Assembly: GCA_017527065.1 (NCBI GenBank)
Contig: JAFXQO010000001.1
Coordinates: 1 to 64,000, forward strand
Direction of reading: 5' to 3'
Length of the DNA: 64,000 nucleotides
DNA from: Clostridia bacterium
Lineage (GTDB): Bacteria > Bacillota > Clostridia > Christensenellales > Aristaeellaceae
Shown here piece by piece: positions 14,485 to 23,119 of this stretch (the stretch's first letter is position 1; every line of letters starts with the position of its first letter). Made by a program: the position numbers and the translations under genes. The notes below the pieces were generated by a model that saw only the letters and a list, made by a program, of their open reading frames with translations, had not been told where the DNA came from and did not search any database.

Positions 14485-16377
14485 TTACGCCTCGATCTCC
14501 AGTTCCCTTGTGTGCTCCTTCACGAGCTTCTGGCAGATGGCGCGGAACTTATCCAGCGGCACGCCGTGCAGCTGCTGCTTCTGTCCGCGGACGGTGACGG
14601 ACACCGTGCGCTCCTCCATTTCCTTGTCGCCCACCACCACGATGAAGGGGTCCTTCATGGTCTTGGCGGCCTTGATCTTCTCGTTCATGTTCTTGTCGGC
14701 GTAGTCCACCTCGCAGCGGATGCCCGCGTCCTCGAGGGTGTCGACGACTTCTTTGGCGTAATCGTTGTGCACGGTGCGGATCGGAACGACCGCCACCTGC
14801 ACGGGCGAGAGCCAGAAGGGGAACGCGCCCTTGAAGTGCTCGATGATGATGCCGATGAAGCGCTCGAAGGAGCCGTAGATGGCGCGGTGGATGACCACGG
14901 GCATCTCCGTGCCGCCCTCCTTGGTCTGGTAGGTCAGGCCGAAGTTATGCGGCAGCTGGAAGTCCAGCTGGATGGTGCCGCACTGCCACTCGCGGCCCAG
15001 GGCGTCCTTGATCTGCAGGTCGATCTTCGGGCCGTAGAAGGCGCCGTCGCCCTCGTTGATCTCGTAGCCGCCCTCGCCGTACTTGGCGTCAAGGATCTTC
15101 TTGAGCGCGGCCTCGGCCCGGTTCCACACCTCGATGTCGCCCATGAAGTCCTCCGGGCGGGTGGACAGCTCGGCGCGGTAGGTGACGCCGAAGGTGGAGT
15201 AAATTTCGTCGGCGATGGAGATGATGTCGGCGATCTCACTCTCGATCTGGCTCTCCATCACGAAGGTATGGTCGTCGTCCTGGCGGAACTCCTGCACCCG
15301 GAACAGGCCGTTCATCTGGCCGGATTTCTCCTTGCGGTGCAGCACGTCGTACTCGCTGTAGCGGATGGGCAGCTCCTTGTAGGAGTGCACCGTGCGCTTG
15401 TAGGTCATCATGGCGTTGGGGCAGTTCATGGGTTTGGCGCCCATGGTGTCATCCAGCTCGCGGTTGAACACGGCGCTGCCCTTGGGCAGCTTCACGGTCG
15501 CTGTCTCGGCCACGCCCTCCTGCAGGTTGTCCAGCACGCCGGGGATCTCGGCGTCGGCGGCCAGCCAGCCGGAGATGCCGGGCACCATGAACATGTTGTT
15601 GACATAATGCGCCCAGTGGCCGCTGATGAGCCAGAGCTTCTTCTTGTTGACGAGGGGCGCGGAGATCTCCGTGTAGCCGTGCTTGTCCTGGATGCCGCGG
15701 GAGTAGGCCAGCAGGGTCTGATACATCTTCCAGCCCCGGGGCAGCCAGTAGGGCATGCCGGGCGCTGTGTCGTCGAACATGAACAGGTCCAGCTGCGCGC
15801 CCAGCTTCTTGTGGTCGCGTTCCATGGCCTCCTTGATGAGCGCCAGGTGGTCCTTGAGGGCCTTCTGGTCCATGAAGGCGTAGACGTACACCCGCTGCAG
15901 CTGCTCGCGGTGCTCGTCGCCGCGCCAGTAGGAGCCGGAGACGGCGCGAATCTGGAAGGCGGCGTTCATGAGCTCCTGGGAGTTGGCGATGTGCGGGCCG
16001 CGGCACAGATCGACGAAGTCGTCGCCGGTGCGGTAGATGGTGATCTTCTCATCCTCGGGCAGGTCGTCGATGAGCTCCAGCTTGAACTTCTGCCCGGCGA
16101 ACAGGGCCTTGGCGTCTTCGCGGCTGAGCTCCTCGCACACCCAGGCTTCGCGGCGCTTGATGATCTCGCGCATCTTGTCCTCGATGGCCTTGAAATTCTC
16201 GGTGGAGATGCCCTCGGGCAGCAGGAAATCGTAGTAGAAGCCGTCGGCGATCTGCGGGCCGATGGCGTACTGCACGTTCTCCTTGCCGTAGATCTCGATC
16301 ACGGCCTTGGCCAGGATGTGCGCCAGCGAGTGCCGGTACACGCTCTCAAAAAAAGCCTTGTACTCTTCCTTGTCCAT
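14485..16377 (-). CDS. thrS: Threonyl-tRNA synthetase, short N-terminus
   Basis: Charges tRNA-Thr in the cytoplasm. The editing (SAD) domain starts almost at once, with H16-x3-H20 and DLCRGPHI, so the N-terminal TGS domain present in E. coli ThrS is missing. The class II catalytic core has zinc ligands in KPMNCP, DDDHTF and VVIHRAIYGS, motif 2 in RVQEFRQDD, and a C-terminal anticodon-binding domain. About 45 extra residues lie between SGHWAHYVNNMF and KPMNCP, where the usual enzyme has a short link; this brings the total to 630 residues despite the missing TGS. The T-box leader immediately upstream leaves no room for a longer N-terminus. Confidence 0.96.
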   Translation of the reverse strand: MDKEEYKAFFESVYRHSLAHILAKAVIEIYGKENVQYAIGPQIADGFYYDFLLPEGISTENFKAIEDKMREIIKRREAWVCEELSREDAKALFAGQKFKLELIDDLPEDEKITIYRTGDDFVDLCRGPHIANSQELMNAAFQIRAVSGSYWRGDEHREQLQRVYVYAFMDQKALKDHLALIKEAMERDHKKLGAQLDLFMFDDTAPGMPYWLPRGWKMYQTLLAYSRGIQDKHGYTEISAPLVNKKKLWLISGHWAHYVNNMFMVPGISGWLAADAEIPGVLDNLQEGVAETATVKLPKGSAVFNRELDDTMGAKPMNCPNAMMTYKRTVHSYKELPIRYSEYDVLHRKEKSGQMNGLFRVQEFRQDDDHTFVMESQIESEIADIISIADEIYSTFGVTYRAELSTRPEDFMGDIEVWNRAEAALKKILDAKYGEGGYEINEGDGAFYGPKIDLQIKDALGREWQCGTIQLDFQLPHNFGLTYQTKEGGTEMPVVIHRAIYGSFERFIGIIIEHFKGAFPFWLSPVQVAVVPIRTVHNDYAKEVVDTLEDAGIRCEVDYADKNMNEKIKAAKTMKDPFIVVVGDKEMEERTVSVTVRGQKQQLHGVPLDKFRAICQKLVKEHTRELEIEA

Positions 16378-16399
16378 TCAAAACACCCTTTCTGTGTCG

Positions 16400-16640
16400 C
16401 GTGCAGGTATGAAAAATCCCCTGCACAATGATGATTGCGCAGGGGACGCTGTAAAGCGCGGTTCCACCCCGATTGCCGCCCGCAGGCGGCCACTCGATTG
16501 AAGACGGTAACGGCGTCCGGCCGGGCCTGTTCGCAGGCCTCTCGGAGGTGGTCTTCGTCCGTTCCCTCGGCAAGGCGCTCGCACCATACGCGCCTCTCTC
16601 TTGGCCGGTTTCCGGATTACTCTTCCTCGTCGGCGATTTA
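16400..16640 (-). promoter_or_regulatory. T-box riboswitch (threonine) controlling thrS
   Basis: Read on the minus strand the leader shows GAGGAAGAGTA near its start, an AGAGAGGCG AG-bulge/distal loop segment, a specifier region GAAGACCACC whose ACC (16550-16552) is a threonine codon, and the conserved T-box GGGTGGAACCGCG (complement of about 16457-16469). A terminator stem with eight consecutive G-C/A-T pairs (CCCCTGC with GCAGGGG around 16421-16445) followed by ATTTTT lies between the T-box and the start codon. Uncharged tRNA-Thr should stabilise the antiterminator and switch on thrS. Confidence 0.93.
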
Positions 16641-16645
16641 AATAC

Positions 16646-16674
16646 ATTATAGGACTGCCTGCGAAAAAAGTAAA
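16646..16674 (-). promoter_or_regulatory. Promoter of the thrS T-box transcript
   Basis: Minus strand: TTTACT (16669-16674), 17 bases, TATAAT (16646-16651). Transcription starts just before the first T-box element. Confidence 0.8.
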
Positions 16675-16734
16675 GTTAAGAATGGGGGAAAGCTCGAGGC
16701 CCGATAAACTGGAATTTGTCAGTTGGCGCGAAAC

Positions 16735-17742
16735 TCATGCGGCGTCCGCTGCATCCTGTTCAAGATATCTTTCCTCTACGATCCATTGGAAGATCGACAG
16801 TGCTGTGTCATAGTCCATGAAATCATTCTGGTTATCAACGTTCTCCAGATGTTTGACCAGCGCCGCCTCGGGATGAAACTGAAGGCCGACAGCAAACGTC
16901 TTATCTGTTCTTTCAACCGCTTCAATCATCTGAACACCGTTGGTTTCAGTGATCCCGGTGATCACCAGCCGCGTGTTGTCCACATTCCTGATTGCCTGAT
17001 GGTGCCAGGACGGGCAGCCGGTGAGAACATTGCTTCTTACCATTTCGTAAAGAAATGAATCAGATACGATTTGCACGTCATGCGGCGCATAATCCCGATA
17101 AGAGTCCGGCGTTGCCTTCTGGTTGCGATGTTCGTAGCCATAGGGTACCCCGAGTTCAGAAAAGTAAGCTGGAACATCCTGAATGACTTCCGCACCGGAT
17201 ACGACAGAAAGCATCTGCATGCCGCGGCAGAAGCCCATGACAGGAATATCATGATCAAGGCAATAGGTCATAGTCAGATAATCGGAAACATCCCGTTCTG
17301 CACAGAAGTCGATTTCTTCCACAATGCCATGCCACGGTTCGGGGCTGAAATACAGCGATGGGCTGATATCCTCGCCTCCGGTGAACAATACAATGCCGAC
17401 ATTCCCTACAGCCTCCGCAGCATTGGAATCATGCCAGGTGTTCACACGAACGTATTTGGCCGATGCCTCATCCAATGATCCCAGCGCCGTGACACCCTGT
17501 ATCAGGTGCCCTTCGCCGTCATACTCCAGATCCGCAGACTGGACCTGGCTCAGCAGCACCCATTCTCCGCCTGCTGATTCGATCGCACGGCAAATATTCG
17601 TGAAAAACTCAGAATCAGTATCAGAACGCCATGCGATGCCGATGACAGGTCCTCTGAGGATCTGAAGGTTTTCCCCCTCGCAAACTGGGAACGCGGCGAG
17701 CATCAGGACGGTCACGAGTACCATTGCAATTGTTTTCTTCAT
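16735..17742 (-). CDS. Exported class I glutamine amidotransferase-like hydrolase (peptidase C26)
   Basis: A 335-residue protein with a cleavable signal peptide (MKKTIAMVLVTVLMLAAFPVCEG; the Cys near residue 21 could also act as a lipobox). The rest is a gamma-glutamyl hydrolase/PuuD-like domain: oxyanion strand TGGEDISPSLY, nucleophile in GFCRGMQML and catalytic His-Pro-Glu in LQFHPEAA. Cytoplasmic relatives cleave gamma-glutamyl-GABA or polyglutamate; export suggests an extracellular gamma-glutamyl substrate, which is inference. GGAGG precedes the ATG. Composition is less GC-rich than its flanks. Confidence 0.85.
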   Translation of the reverse strand: MKKTIAMVLVTVLMLAAFPVCEGENLQILRGPVIGIAWRSDTDSEFFTNICRAIESAGGEWVLLSQVQSADLEYDGEGHLIQGVTALGSLDEASAKYVRVNTWHDSNAAEAVGNVGIVLFTGGEDISPSLYFSPEPWHGIVEEIDFCAERDVSDYLTMTYCLDHDIPVMGFCRGMQMLSVVSGAEVIQDVPAYFSELGVPYGYEHRNQKATPDSYRDYAPHDVQIVSDSFLYEMVRSNVLTGCPSWHHQAIRNVDNTRLVITGITETNGVQMIEAVERTDKTFAVGLQFHPEAALVKHLENVDNQNDFMDYDTALSIFQWIVEERYLEQDAADAA

Positions 17743-17805
17743 GAGCTGTTCCTCCTCAAATCCCTATTTATCGCTGTGAATCGTGGCCGCACACCGGGAC
17801 GCCGA

Positions 17806-18930
17806 TCATTCTCTCCCCAGCCACGTCAGAAACTCACATTCCAGCCTTCCGTTGTAATACCGCCGCTTTTTGTCCGCCCGCCGCCCGGCGTTGCGCTCGA
17901 AGGACATGTCCGCGCTGATGGCGCACAGGCTCCAGCCGGGGCTGCGCTGTTTCATGAGGTACAGCTGCCTTTCCACCGCGGCGGCGGCTTTCCGGTCGCC
18001 CAGGCGCTCACCGTAGGGCGGGTTGCAGATGAATACGCCCGCCTCCCCGCTTCGGGTCACGTCCCGCAGGTCGCGTTTCTCGAGGGATATGCGCCCGGCC
18101 AGCCCGGCCTGGGCGACGTGCCGCCGGGCGAGCCCCAGCGCCTCCGGGTCGATGTCCGAGCCGGAAACGGACACAGGCCGCGCCTTCGCCTCCTCGAATT
18201 TGGCCTGCGCCTCCTCGCGCAGGCGGCGCATATCCTCCCGGGGCATGAAGCCCCACTTCTCGCAGTCGAAAGCCCGGGTCAGCCCCGGCGCGCGGTTCAG
18301 CGCGATGAACGCCGCCTCGATGAGCAGCGTGCCCGTGCCGCAGCAGGGGTCGTGAAGCGGCATGGAGGGCCGCCAGGGCGAGGCCAGCACCAGCGCCGCG
18401 GCCAACGTCTCGCGCAGGGGCGCTTCGCCGTTCCAGGTGCGGTAGCCGCGCCGGTTGAGCGCCGGGCCGGAGGCGTCCAGGCAGACAGTGGCCACGTCCC
18501 CATGGATCGACACGTCCACCGCGTACACCGCGCCGGTTTCCTCGAACCAGTCGACGCGATAGGCCTTTTTCAGCCGCTCTACGATGGCCTTCTTCACGAT
18601 GGACTGGCAGTCCGAGGGGCTCATCAGCGTGGAGCGGGCGCAGTGGGCGCGCACGGGGAAGGTGGCGTCGCGGGGGAGATAATCCTCCCACGGCAGCGCC
18701 TTCACCTGCTCGAACAGGCCGTCGAAGGTGCGCGCCTCGAACCGGCCGGCGACCAGCATCACCCGGTCGGCGCAGCGCAGCCACAGGTTCGCCGCGAAGG
18801 CCTGCGCCGGTTCCGCCTCGAACAGCACGCCGCCGGTGCTCTGGGGCGCGGTCTTCTCGATGCCGAGCCGCTTCAAATCCCTGTTCGTCTGTCCTTCCAG
18901 CCCGAAGGCCGTGTTCGCGATCCATTGCAT
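17806..18930 (-). CDS. THUMP-domain 23S rRNA guanine-N2 methyltransferase (RlmL N-domain/YpsC type)
   Basis: A 374-residue SAM-dependent RNA methyltransferase. The N-terminal 160 residues form a ferredoxin-like plus THUMP RNA-binding region. The Rossmann domain carries DPCCGTGTLLIEAA (SAM-binding) near residue 187 and the catalytic NPPYGERL, typical of N2-guanine methylation. It corresponds to the first half of E. coli RlmL (m2G2445) and to the stand-alone Bacillota enzyme. It has its own promoter and appears monocistronic. Confidence 0.92.
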   Translation of the reverse strand: MQWIANTAFGLEGQTNRDLKRLGIEKTAPQSTGGVLFEAEPAQAFAANLWLRCADRVMLVAGRFEARTFDGLFEQVKALPWEDYLPRDATFPVRAHCARSTLMSPSDCQSIVKKAIVERLKKAYRVDWFEETGAVYAVDVSIHGDVATVCLDASGPALNRRGYRTWNGEAPLRETLAAALVLASPWRPSMPLHDPCCGTGTLLIEAAFIALNRAPGLTRAFDCEKWGFMPREDMRRLREEAQAKFEEAKARPVSVSGSDIDPEALGLARRHVAQAGLAGRISLEKRDLRDVTRSGEAGVFICNPPYGERLGDRKAAAAVERQLYLMKQRSPGWSLCAISADMSFERNAGRRADKKRRYYNGRLECEFLTWLGRE

Positions 18931-19034
18931 GGCGCGTTCTCCCTTCTGATTGTCTTACAGCTGGAGTATGACCGCGAAGGTGTATCCCTTGGCCGCGGCG
19001 AAGGTTTCCGCGGGCGTATTTCCATTTCAACAAT

Positions 19035-19063
19035 ATACTACCATGAAATGGAGGAAAGCACAA
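19035..19063 (-). promoter_or_regulatory. Promoter of the rRNA methyltransferase gene
   Basis: Minus strand: TTGTGC (19058-19063), 17 bases, TAGTAT (19035-19040), about 100 bases before the start codon. Two of the hexamer positions deviate from consensus. Confidence 0.5.
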
Positions 19064-19091
19064 CCGATAAAAAACGAATGAGGCATGTCTG

Positions 19092-19129
19092 AAAAGCACA
19101 GGCCCGGAGCGGCGGCTCCGGGCCTGTGC
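19092..19129 (-). terminator. Terminator after the GerMN gene
   Basis: A perfect 15-bp stem (19096-19110 with 19115-19129), 4-base loop, followed on the minus strand by TTTTC. Confidence 0.88.
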
Positions 19130-19139
19130 GCATGCGGTT

Positions 19140-20252
19140 TTATTCGTCGTCCCCAAACAGCAGCCTCGCCTGCGCCTGCAAAAACTGGTCGGCTACGGAT
19201 TCGGCGTCGTTCACGAAGCGGGGCAGGGACATGGTGGCCTCGGCGGCGTCGTAGGGCGCGCCGTCCACCTGCACCTCCACCTCCGTGACGCCGGGGAACT
19301 GGCCGCAGGTGAGCGCCAGAGCCCGCAGCGCCTGGCGGCCGCCGTCGCTGGCGTCGATGAGATTCATGAATTCGTCCGTGAGGTTGATCACGGCCTTGCC
19401 GCTCTTGTCCAGGTCGACGCTGATCAGGCCGCAGCCGGCGGGCAGGGCGCTCTCCAGGGGGCTCATGGCGCTCGGGCCCTTGAGCAGTTCCAGCACGGCG
19501 GTGTTGATGTCCGGCTCGCCATATACCATGCGCGTCACCGGCACGATGAGCGATCCCGTCTCCCCGGCGAAGTACAGCGTGACGGTCTTCGCGTCCTCGA
19601 CGGGGAACGCGGCGGACACCGATTCAAGATTCAGCTGCCCACGCTTGAACGCCCCTGAGACCGGCGTGCCGTGGGCCAACGTCTCCACCTCGCGGCCGTT
19701 TATGAGGAAGCGGACGGCGTTCACCGTGTCGAATTCGGTGAGCGCCTGCACCACGGCGCTCACCATGTTGCTCTCCGCGGCGGCGTCGGGCAGAGCGTCG
19801 ACGGCCCCGGTCAGGTTCACGCGGGCCGTGCCTCCGGCGATGTCCAGGTCGATGCCGGTGCCCTCGGGCAGCACCGTCCTGAGGCCCAGCCGGGCGGCCT
19901 CCATGTCGTTGCGCGGCGAGGAGACCATCAGCGAGAGCGTGGCCTTGGCGATGCCTTCCTGGGCTTCGATCTGCTTCATCACGGGCACCAGGTATCCGCT
20001 GTTATCCTGATAGTAGACGACGGTGGGCACGCTCGCCGTCCCCGCGCCGACGGTCGCCAGCGGCCCGGGCGTGACGGTGGGCGGGACGTCGGGCGTCGCG
20101 GCGGCGATTTCCCTGGGCGCGGCGGTCGTGTCCGGCGCGGCGACTTGCCCGCCGCCCCGCCAGAAGCGCCACGTGCAGCAGAGCAGGACCGTCAGCGCCA
20201 GCAGGCAGGCCGATAAAAAGTACATCCTGCGCTGATCGTTCAGAAATGTCAT
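19140..20252 (-). CDS. Membrane-anchored GerMN-domain protein
   Basis: A 370-residue protein with an N-terminal membrane segment (about residues 12-30) and two copies of the GerMN/LpqB-type domain (the first about residues 70-190, the second 215-345), each with a TLYF(A/x)-like or VYYQD strand and a late strand of the form VNAVRFLINGREV or VTEVEVQVDGAPY. In Bacillus GerM is linked to spore germination and sporulation; here no other spore genes are in view, so an envelope role is all that can be said. A TTG six bases earlier is too close to AAGGAGG, so the ATG was taken. Confidence 0.85.
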   Translation of the reverse strand: MTFLNDQRRMYFLSACLLALTVLLCCTWRFWRGGGQVAAPDTTAAPREIAAATPDVPPTVTPGPLATVGAGTASVPTVVYYQDNSGYLVPVMKQIEAQEGIAKATLSLMVSSPRNDMEAARLGLRTVLPEGTGIDLDIAGGTARVNLTGAVDALPDAAAESNMVSAVVQALTEFDTVNAVRFLINGREVETLAHGTPVSGAFKRGQLNLESVSAAFPVEDAKTVTLYFAGETGSLIVPVTRMVYGEPDINTAVLELLKGPSAMSPLESALPAGCGLISVDLDKSGKAVINLTDEFMNLIDASDGGRQALRALALTCGQFPGVTEVEVQVDGAPYDAAEATMSLPRFVNDAESVADQFLQAQARLLFGDDE

Positions 20253-20342
20253 GGGCAAACCCTCCTTGTGCGTTTCCTACAAGCCCAGTCTATTCGGCCC
20301 CGGGAGCTGGTATGCCGGGCGGAAAGGGGAGGGTTTATTGCG

Positions 20343-20696
20343 TTACGGCGTGAAATCGAACGCGCGCTCGATGTACTCGACGCCGTCCGGCTGGATGAGC
20401 ACGGCGTCGAAGCGCGAGGTGCAGTCCAGCAGCCCGTTTTTTTGCAGGTAGATGAGCGCCGCGTGGGAGAGGCGCTTCTGTTTTGTGTAGCCGATGGCCT
20501 CGTGCGCGCTGCCGCGGTTGCGCAGCTTGACCTCTACGAAGGCGATGACGCCGTCGATCTCCGCCACGAGGTCGATCTCGCCGCCACGCACGGTGTAGTT
20601 TCGCGCCAGGATGCGCGCGTGCTTTTGCTCCACGAGGTACCGCTCGGCCAGCCGCTCGCCGGCGCGGCCCGTTTCGCGCGTGTTCACGCTAAACAT
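20343..20696 (-). CDS. yraN: UPF0102 family nuclease-like protein
   Basis: A 117-residue protein of the YraN family with a restriction-endonuclease-like core: GGEIDLVAEIDG followed by FVEVKLR gives the E...D...ExK arrangement. Its cellular role is not established, though it is a regular neighbour of rnhB. Its start lies eight bases inside the end of rnhB, so the two are translationally coupled. Confidence 0.9.
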   Translation of the reverse strand: MFSVNTRETGRAGERLAERYLVEQKHARILARNYTVRGGEIDLVAEIDGVIAFVEVKLRNRGSAHEAIGYTKQKRLSHAALIYLQKNGLLDCTSRFDAVLIQPDGVEYIERAFDFTP

Positions 20697-21315
20697 CACC
20701 GCCCAGTATGCCCCGGATGAAGCTGCGCCGGTGTTCCGGGCAGGGGCCGTATTTTTTCAGCGCGGCGATGTGCTCCGCGGTGCCGTAGCCCTTGTTGCGG
20801 GCGAAGCCGTATTCGGGATACTGGGCGTCCAGTTCGATCATGTAGCGGTCCCGCGTCACCTTGGCCATGATGGACGCCGCCGCGATCATGAAGCTGAGGG
20901 CGTCGCCGTGGATGATGGACGCGCTCTCGCCGGGGAGATGAAGCCCCGTCACCGCGTCGACCAGGAAATACGCGCCGCTCGCGCCGGCCGCGGCTTCCTC
21001 CATGGCCGCCTTGGTGGCGTTGAGGATGTTCATTTCGTCGATGGCCCGCGGGCCTCGCCAGCCGGTGCGGGCGTAGCTCGCCGCCGCGAGGAGTTCGCTG
21101 AAGAGCCGTTCGCGCTTCTTTTCGGCCACCTTCTTTGAGTCGTTGACGCCGGGCACCAGCCGGTCCGGCGGCACGATGACGCACGCGGTGACCACCGGCC
21201 CGGCCAGCGGCCCGCGGCCCACCTCGTCGATGCCCGCCACGGCCAGCCCCTTTTCCCAGAGCGGCTTTTCATATTCGATCATGCGCGCCAGGCGCTGCGC
21301 GTCGGTTTCTCTCAT
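20689..21315 (-). CDS. rnhB: Ribonuclease HII
   Basis: A 208-residue enzyme that removes ribonucleotides from DNA and RNA primers. The acidic catalytic residues are visible in GIDEVGRGPLAGP (Asp, Glu), in the Asp of FLVDAVTGL and in the later Asp of KVTRDRYMI. The start overlaps the rbgA stop by four bases (ATGA). Confidence 0.96.
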   Translation of the reverse strand: MRETDAQRLARMIEYEKPLWEKGLAVAGIDEVGRGPLAGPVVTACVIVPPDRLVPGVNDSKKVAEKKRERLFSELLAAASYARTGWRGPRAIDEMNILNATKAAMEEAAAGASGAYFLVDAVTGLHLPGESASIIHGDALSFMIAAASIMAKVTRDRYMIELDAQYPEYGFARNKGYGTAEHIAALKKYGPCPEHRRSFIRGILGGDV

Positions 21316-22319
21316 CGCGACGGTCTCCTTCCGCGCGGCCTGCTTCCCGGGCCGGCCGGCTTCGGCGCGCGGCGCTTCATGGCGGGCTTCTCGTCCAGCT
21401 CGGATTGCAGCACGGGCACGGGCGCTTCGTCCACGGCCTGGTCGCCCGGCCGCTGGATGGAGATCTTGCCGATCAGCCCGGCGCGGAACTCGTCCAGCAC
21501 CAGGGCGGCGGCGCGGGCGATGTCCGGCCGGCCTCCCGAGAGCAGCCAGCCGCGGCCGGCGCAGACGCGGTCCAGCACGGTGGGCGTTTCGTGCCACGCG
21601 CCGTCGTATTCCGGCTCGGGCGGGTCGATGTCCTCCGGCGCGATGCGGAATCGCTGGCACACGGCCTCCGGCGCGAGGCCGTAGAGCAGCTTGATGAGGT
21701 CGACGGCCAGGCCCTCGCTGTCGAGGATCTCGTCCCGGATGGAGCCCAGGTAGGCCAGGATGCGGGCGTCGCCCTGGTCGCTCAGCCTGGGCCAGAGCAT
21801 GCCGGGGGTGTCCAAGAGCTCCAGGTACGGCCCCACCTTGACCCACTGGTTCGAGCGGGTGACGCCGGGTCTGTCGCCCGCCTGGGCGATGGCGCGGCCG
21901 AAGATGCGGTTGATGAAGGTGGACTTGCCCACGTTCGGTATGCCGATGACCATCAGCCGCGCGGTTTTGTTGACGCCCTTCGCCTTCATGCGCTCGATGG
22001 CCGGCGCGCAGGCCGCCTCGATGGCGGAGAGCACGTCCCGCGTGCGCGCGCCGGTGGCGTTGAAGCGGATGGGGGAAAGGCCCATCTCCCGGTAGTGCGC
22101 CAGCCATTGGGAGGTGACGGCGTCGTCGGCCAGGTCGGCTTTATTGAGGATGAGTATGCGGGCCTTCCCGCGGCAGAGGTAGTTGAGGTCCGGGTTGCGG
22201 GTGGCCTGGGGCGCCCGGGCGTCGCACAGCTCGACGACGGCGTCGACGCCCTTCAGCTGTTCGGCGAGAAGGCGGCGGGTCTTGGCCATATGGCCGGGGT
22301 ACCAGTTGATATCGGGCAA
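21312..22319 (-). CDS. rbgA: Ribosome biogenesis GTPase RbgA (YlqF)
   Basis: A circularly permuted GTPase needed for late 50S assembly. The G4 motif NKADL (about residues 59-63) precedes G1 (GIPNVGKST), and G3 is DTPGML. The N-terminus INWYPGHMAK matches the family start WFPGHMAK. The upstream GTG is part of the GGAGGTG ribosome binding site, so the TTG eight bases after it is the likelier start and gives the normal N-terminus. The C-terminus carries a 30-residue Pro/Arg/Gly-rich basic tail. Confidence 0.94.
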   Translation of the reverse strand: MPDINWYPGHMAKTRRLLAEQLKGVDAVVELCDARAPQATRNPDLNYLCRGKARILILNKADLADDAVTSQWLAHYREMGLSPIRFNATGARTRDVLSAIEAACAPAIERMKAKGVNKTARLMVIGIPNVGKSTFINRIFGRAIAQAGDRPGVTRSNQWVKVGPYLELLDTPGMLWPRLSDQGDARILAYLGSIRDEILDSEGLAVDLIKLLYGLAPEAVCQRFRIAPEDIDPPEPEYDGAWHETPTVLDRVCAGRGWLLSGGRPDIARAAALVLDEFRAGLIGKISIQRPGDQAVDEAPVPVLQSELDEKPAMKRRAPKPAGPGSRPRGRRPSR

Positions 22320-22373
22320 GGGAAACACCTCCTTGGAACCGGGAGCATGTCGTTCGGCCGGACGGGCGGCCGT

Positions 22374-23045
22374 CTATCTGAGGCTTTTCAGGTATTCCTT
22401 GTGTTCGCCGCTCACCCTGTAGCTCTCCAGGGCTTTCTGAACGGCTTTCTTGCGGGTCCATTCGTCCAGCTTTTTCTGCTCGATGTATTTCACGCTCGCG
22501 TCGTACTGCTTCGCCAGCGCCGTGGCGAAATACCAGGCGACCATCATTTTGAGGTAGTAATCGCCGCCCGGATTGGACGAGGCGAGCGCCAGGTATTCTT
22601 CCCGGAAGTCCTCGCCCAGGAATTCGTTCATCAGCATGCGGATGCCGAAGCGGGCGGTATACACATGCTCCGAGGCGATCCACCGCCTGATATGGGGCAG
22701 TAGCTTTTCGTGGTTCTTCCTGAAGGTCTTCGGCGTGGCCTGGTCCGACAGCGGCCAGCAGTCGACATACGGGAGGAAGGCGTCCACGGCCCGGATACAC
22801 TCGTCGAAGTCCTTTATCATGGCGATCATGAAGAAGTGGACCAGGTTCTCCTCGTAGCACGGATGGGGGAGGCTGCGAAGGAATTCGTCCCGGCCCTTGC
22901 TTTCAAACGCCTCCTTGGCGATCCGCCGCATCTGGGGCGTCCGCACGCCCAGGATAGACTCAGCCGGGATGTTGGGAACGAGCCGGGTCTGGAACGCCCT
23001 GTACTGGTCGTCCTTCGCTTCCAGCAGCTTTTCGTATACGGTCAT
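22374..23045 (-). CDS. DNA alkylation repair protein, AlkD-like HEAT-repeat glycosylase
   Basis: A 223-residue all-helical protein of the AlkD family, which removes bulky or cationic alkyl bases from DNA without base flipping. Landmarks are GVRTPQMRRIAKE, PHPCYEENL, the active-site helix YVDCWPLSDQ and the following WIASEHVYTARFGIRML, where the Trp/Asp/Arg set of the family falls. It lies between rplS and rbgA, which are usually adjacent, so it has been inserted into this cluster. Confidence 0.88.
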   Translation of the reverse strand: MTVYEKLLEAKDDQYRAFQTRLVPNIPAESILGVRTPQMRRIAKEAFESKGRDEFLRSLPHPCYEENLVHFFMIAMIKDFDECIRAVDAFLPYVDCWPLSDQATPKTFRKNHEKLLPHIRRWIASEHVYTARFGIRMLMNEFLGEDFREEYLALASSNPGGDYYLKMMVAWYFATALAKQYDASVKYIEQKKLDEWTRKKAVQKALESYRVSGEHKEYLKSLR

Positions 23046-23078
23046 GCGGTATCCCTCCGAATCTGTTTCGCGCCATAT

Positions 23079-23107
23079 AAAAACAAAGACCGCGCGAGCG
23101 CGGTCTT
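23079..23107 (-). terminator. Terminator after rplS
   Basis: AAGACCGC (23086-23093) pairs with GCGGTCTT (23100-23107); on the minus strand the stem is followed by TGTTTTT. It separates rplS from the alkD-like gene. Confidence 0.85.
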
Positions 23108-23119
23108 CCTGTACGAAGA

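Noticed and set aside
14401..16431. 676-codon open frame on the plus strand across thrS
   Set aside because: Antisense shadow of thrS with low-complexity His/Leu/Val composition; it also covers the T-box leader's start region.
19140..20252. Taking the GerMN protein as proof that the organism sporulates
   Set aside because: GerMN domains also occur in non-sporulating lineages, and no other spore gene is in the window.
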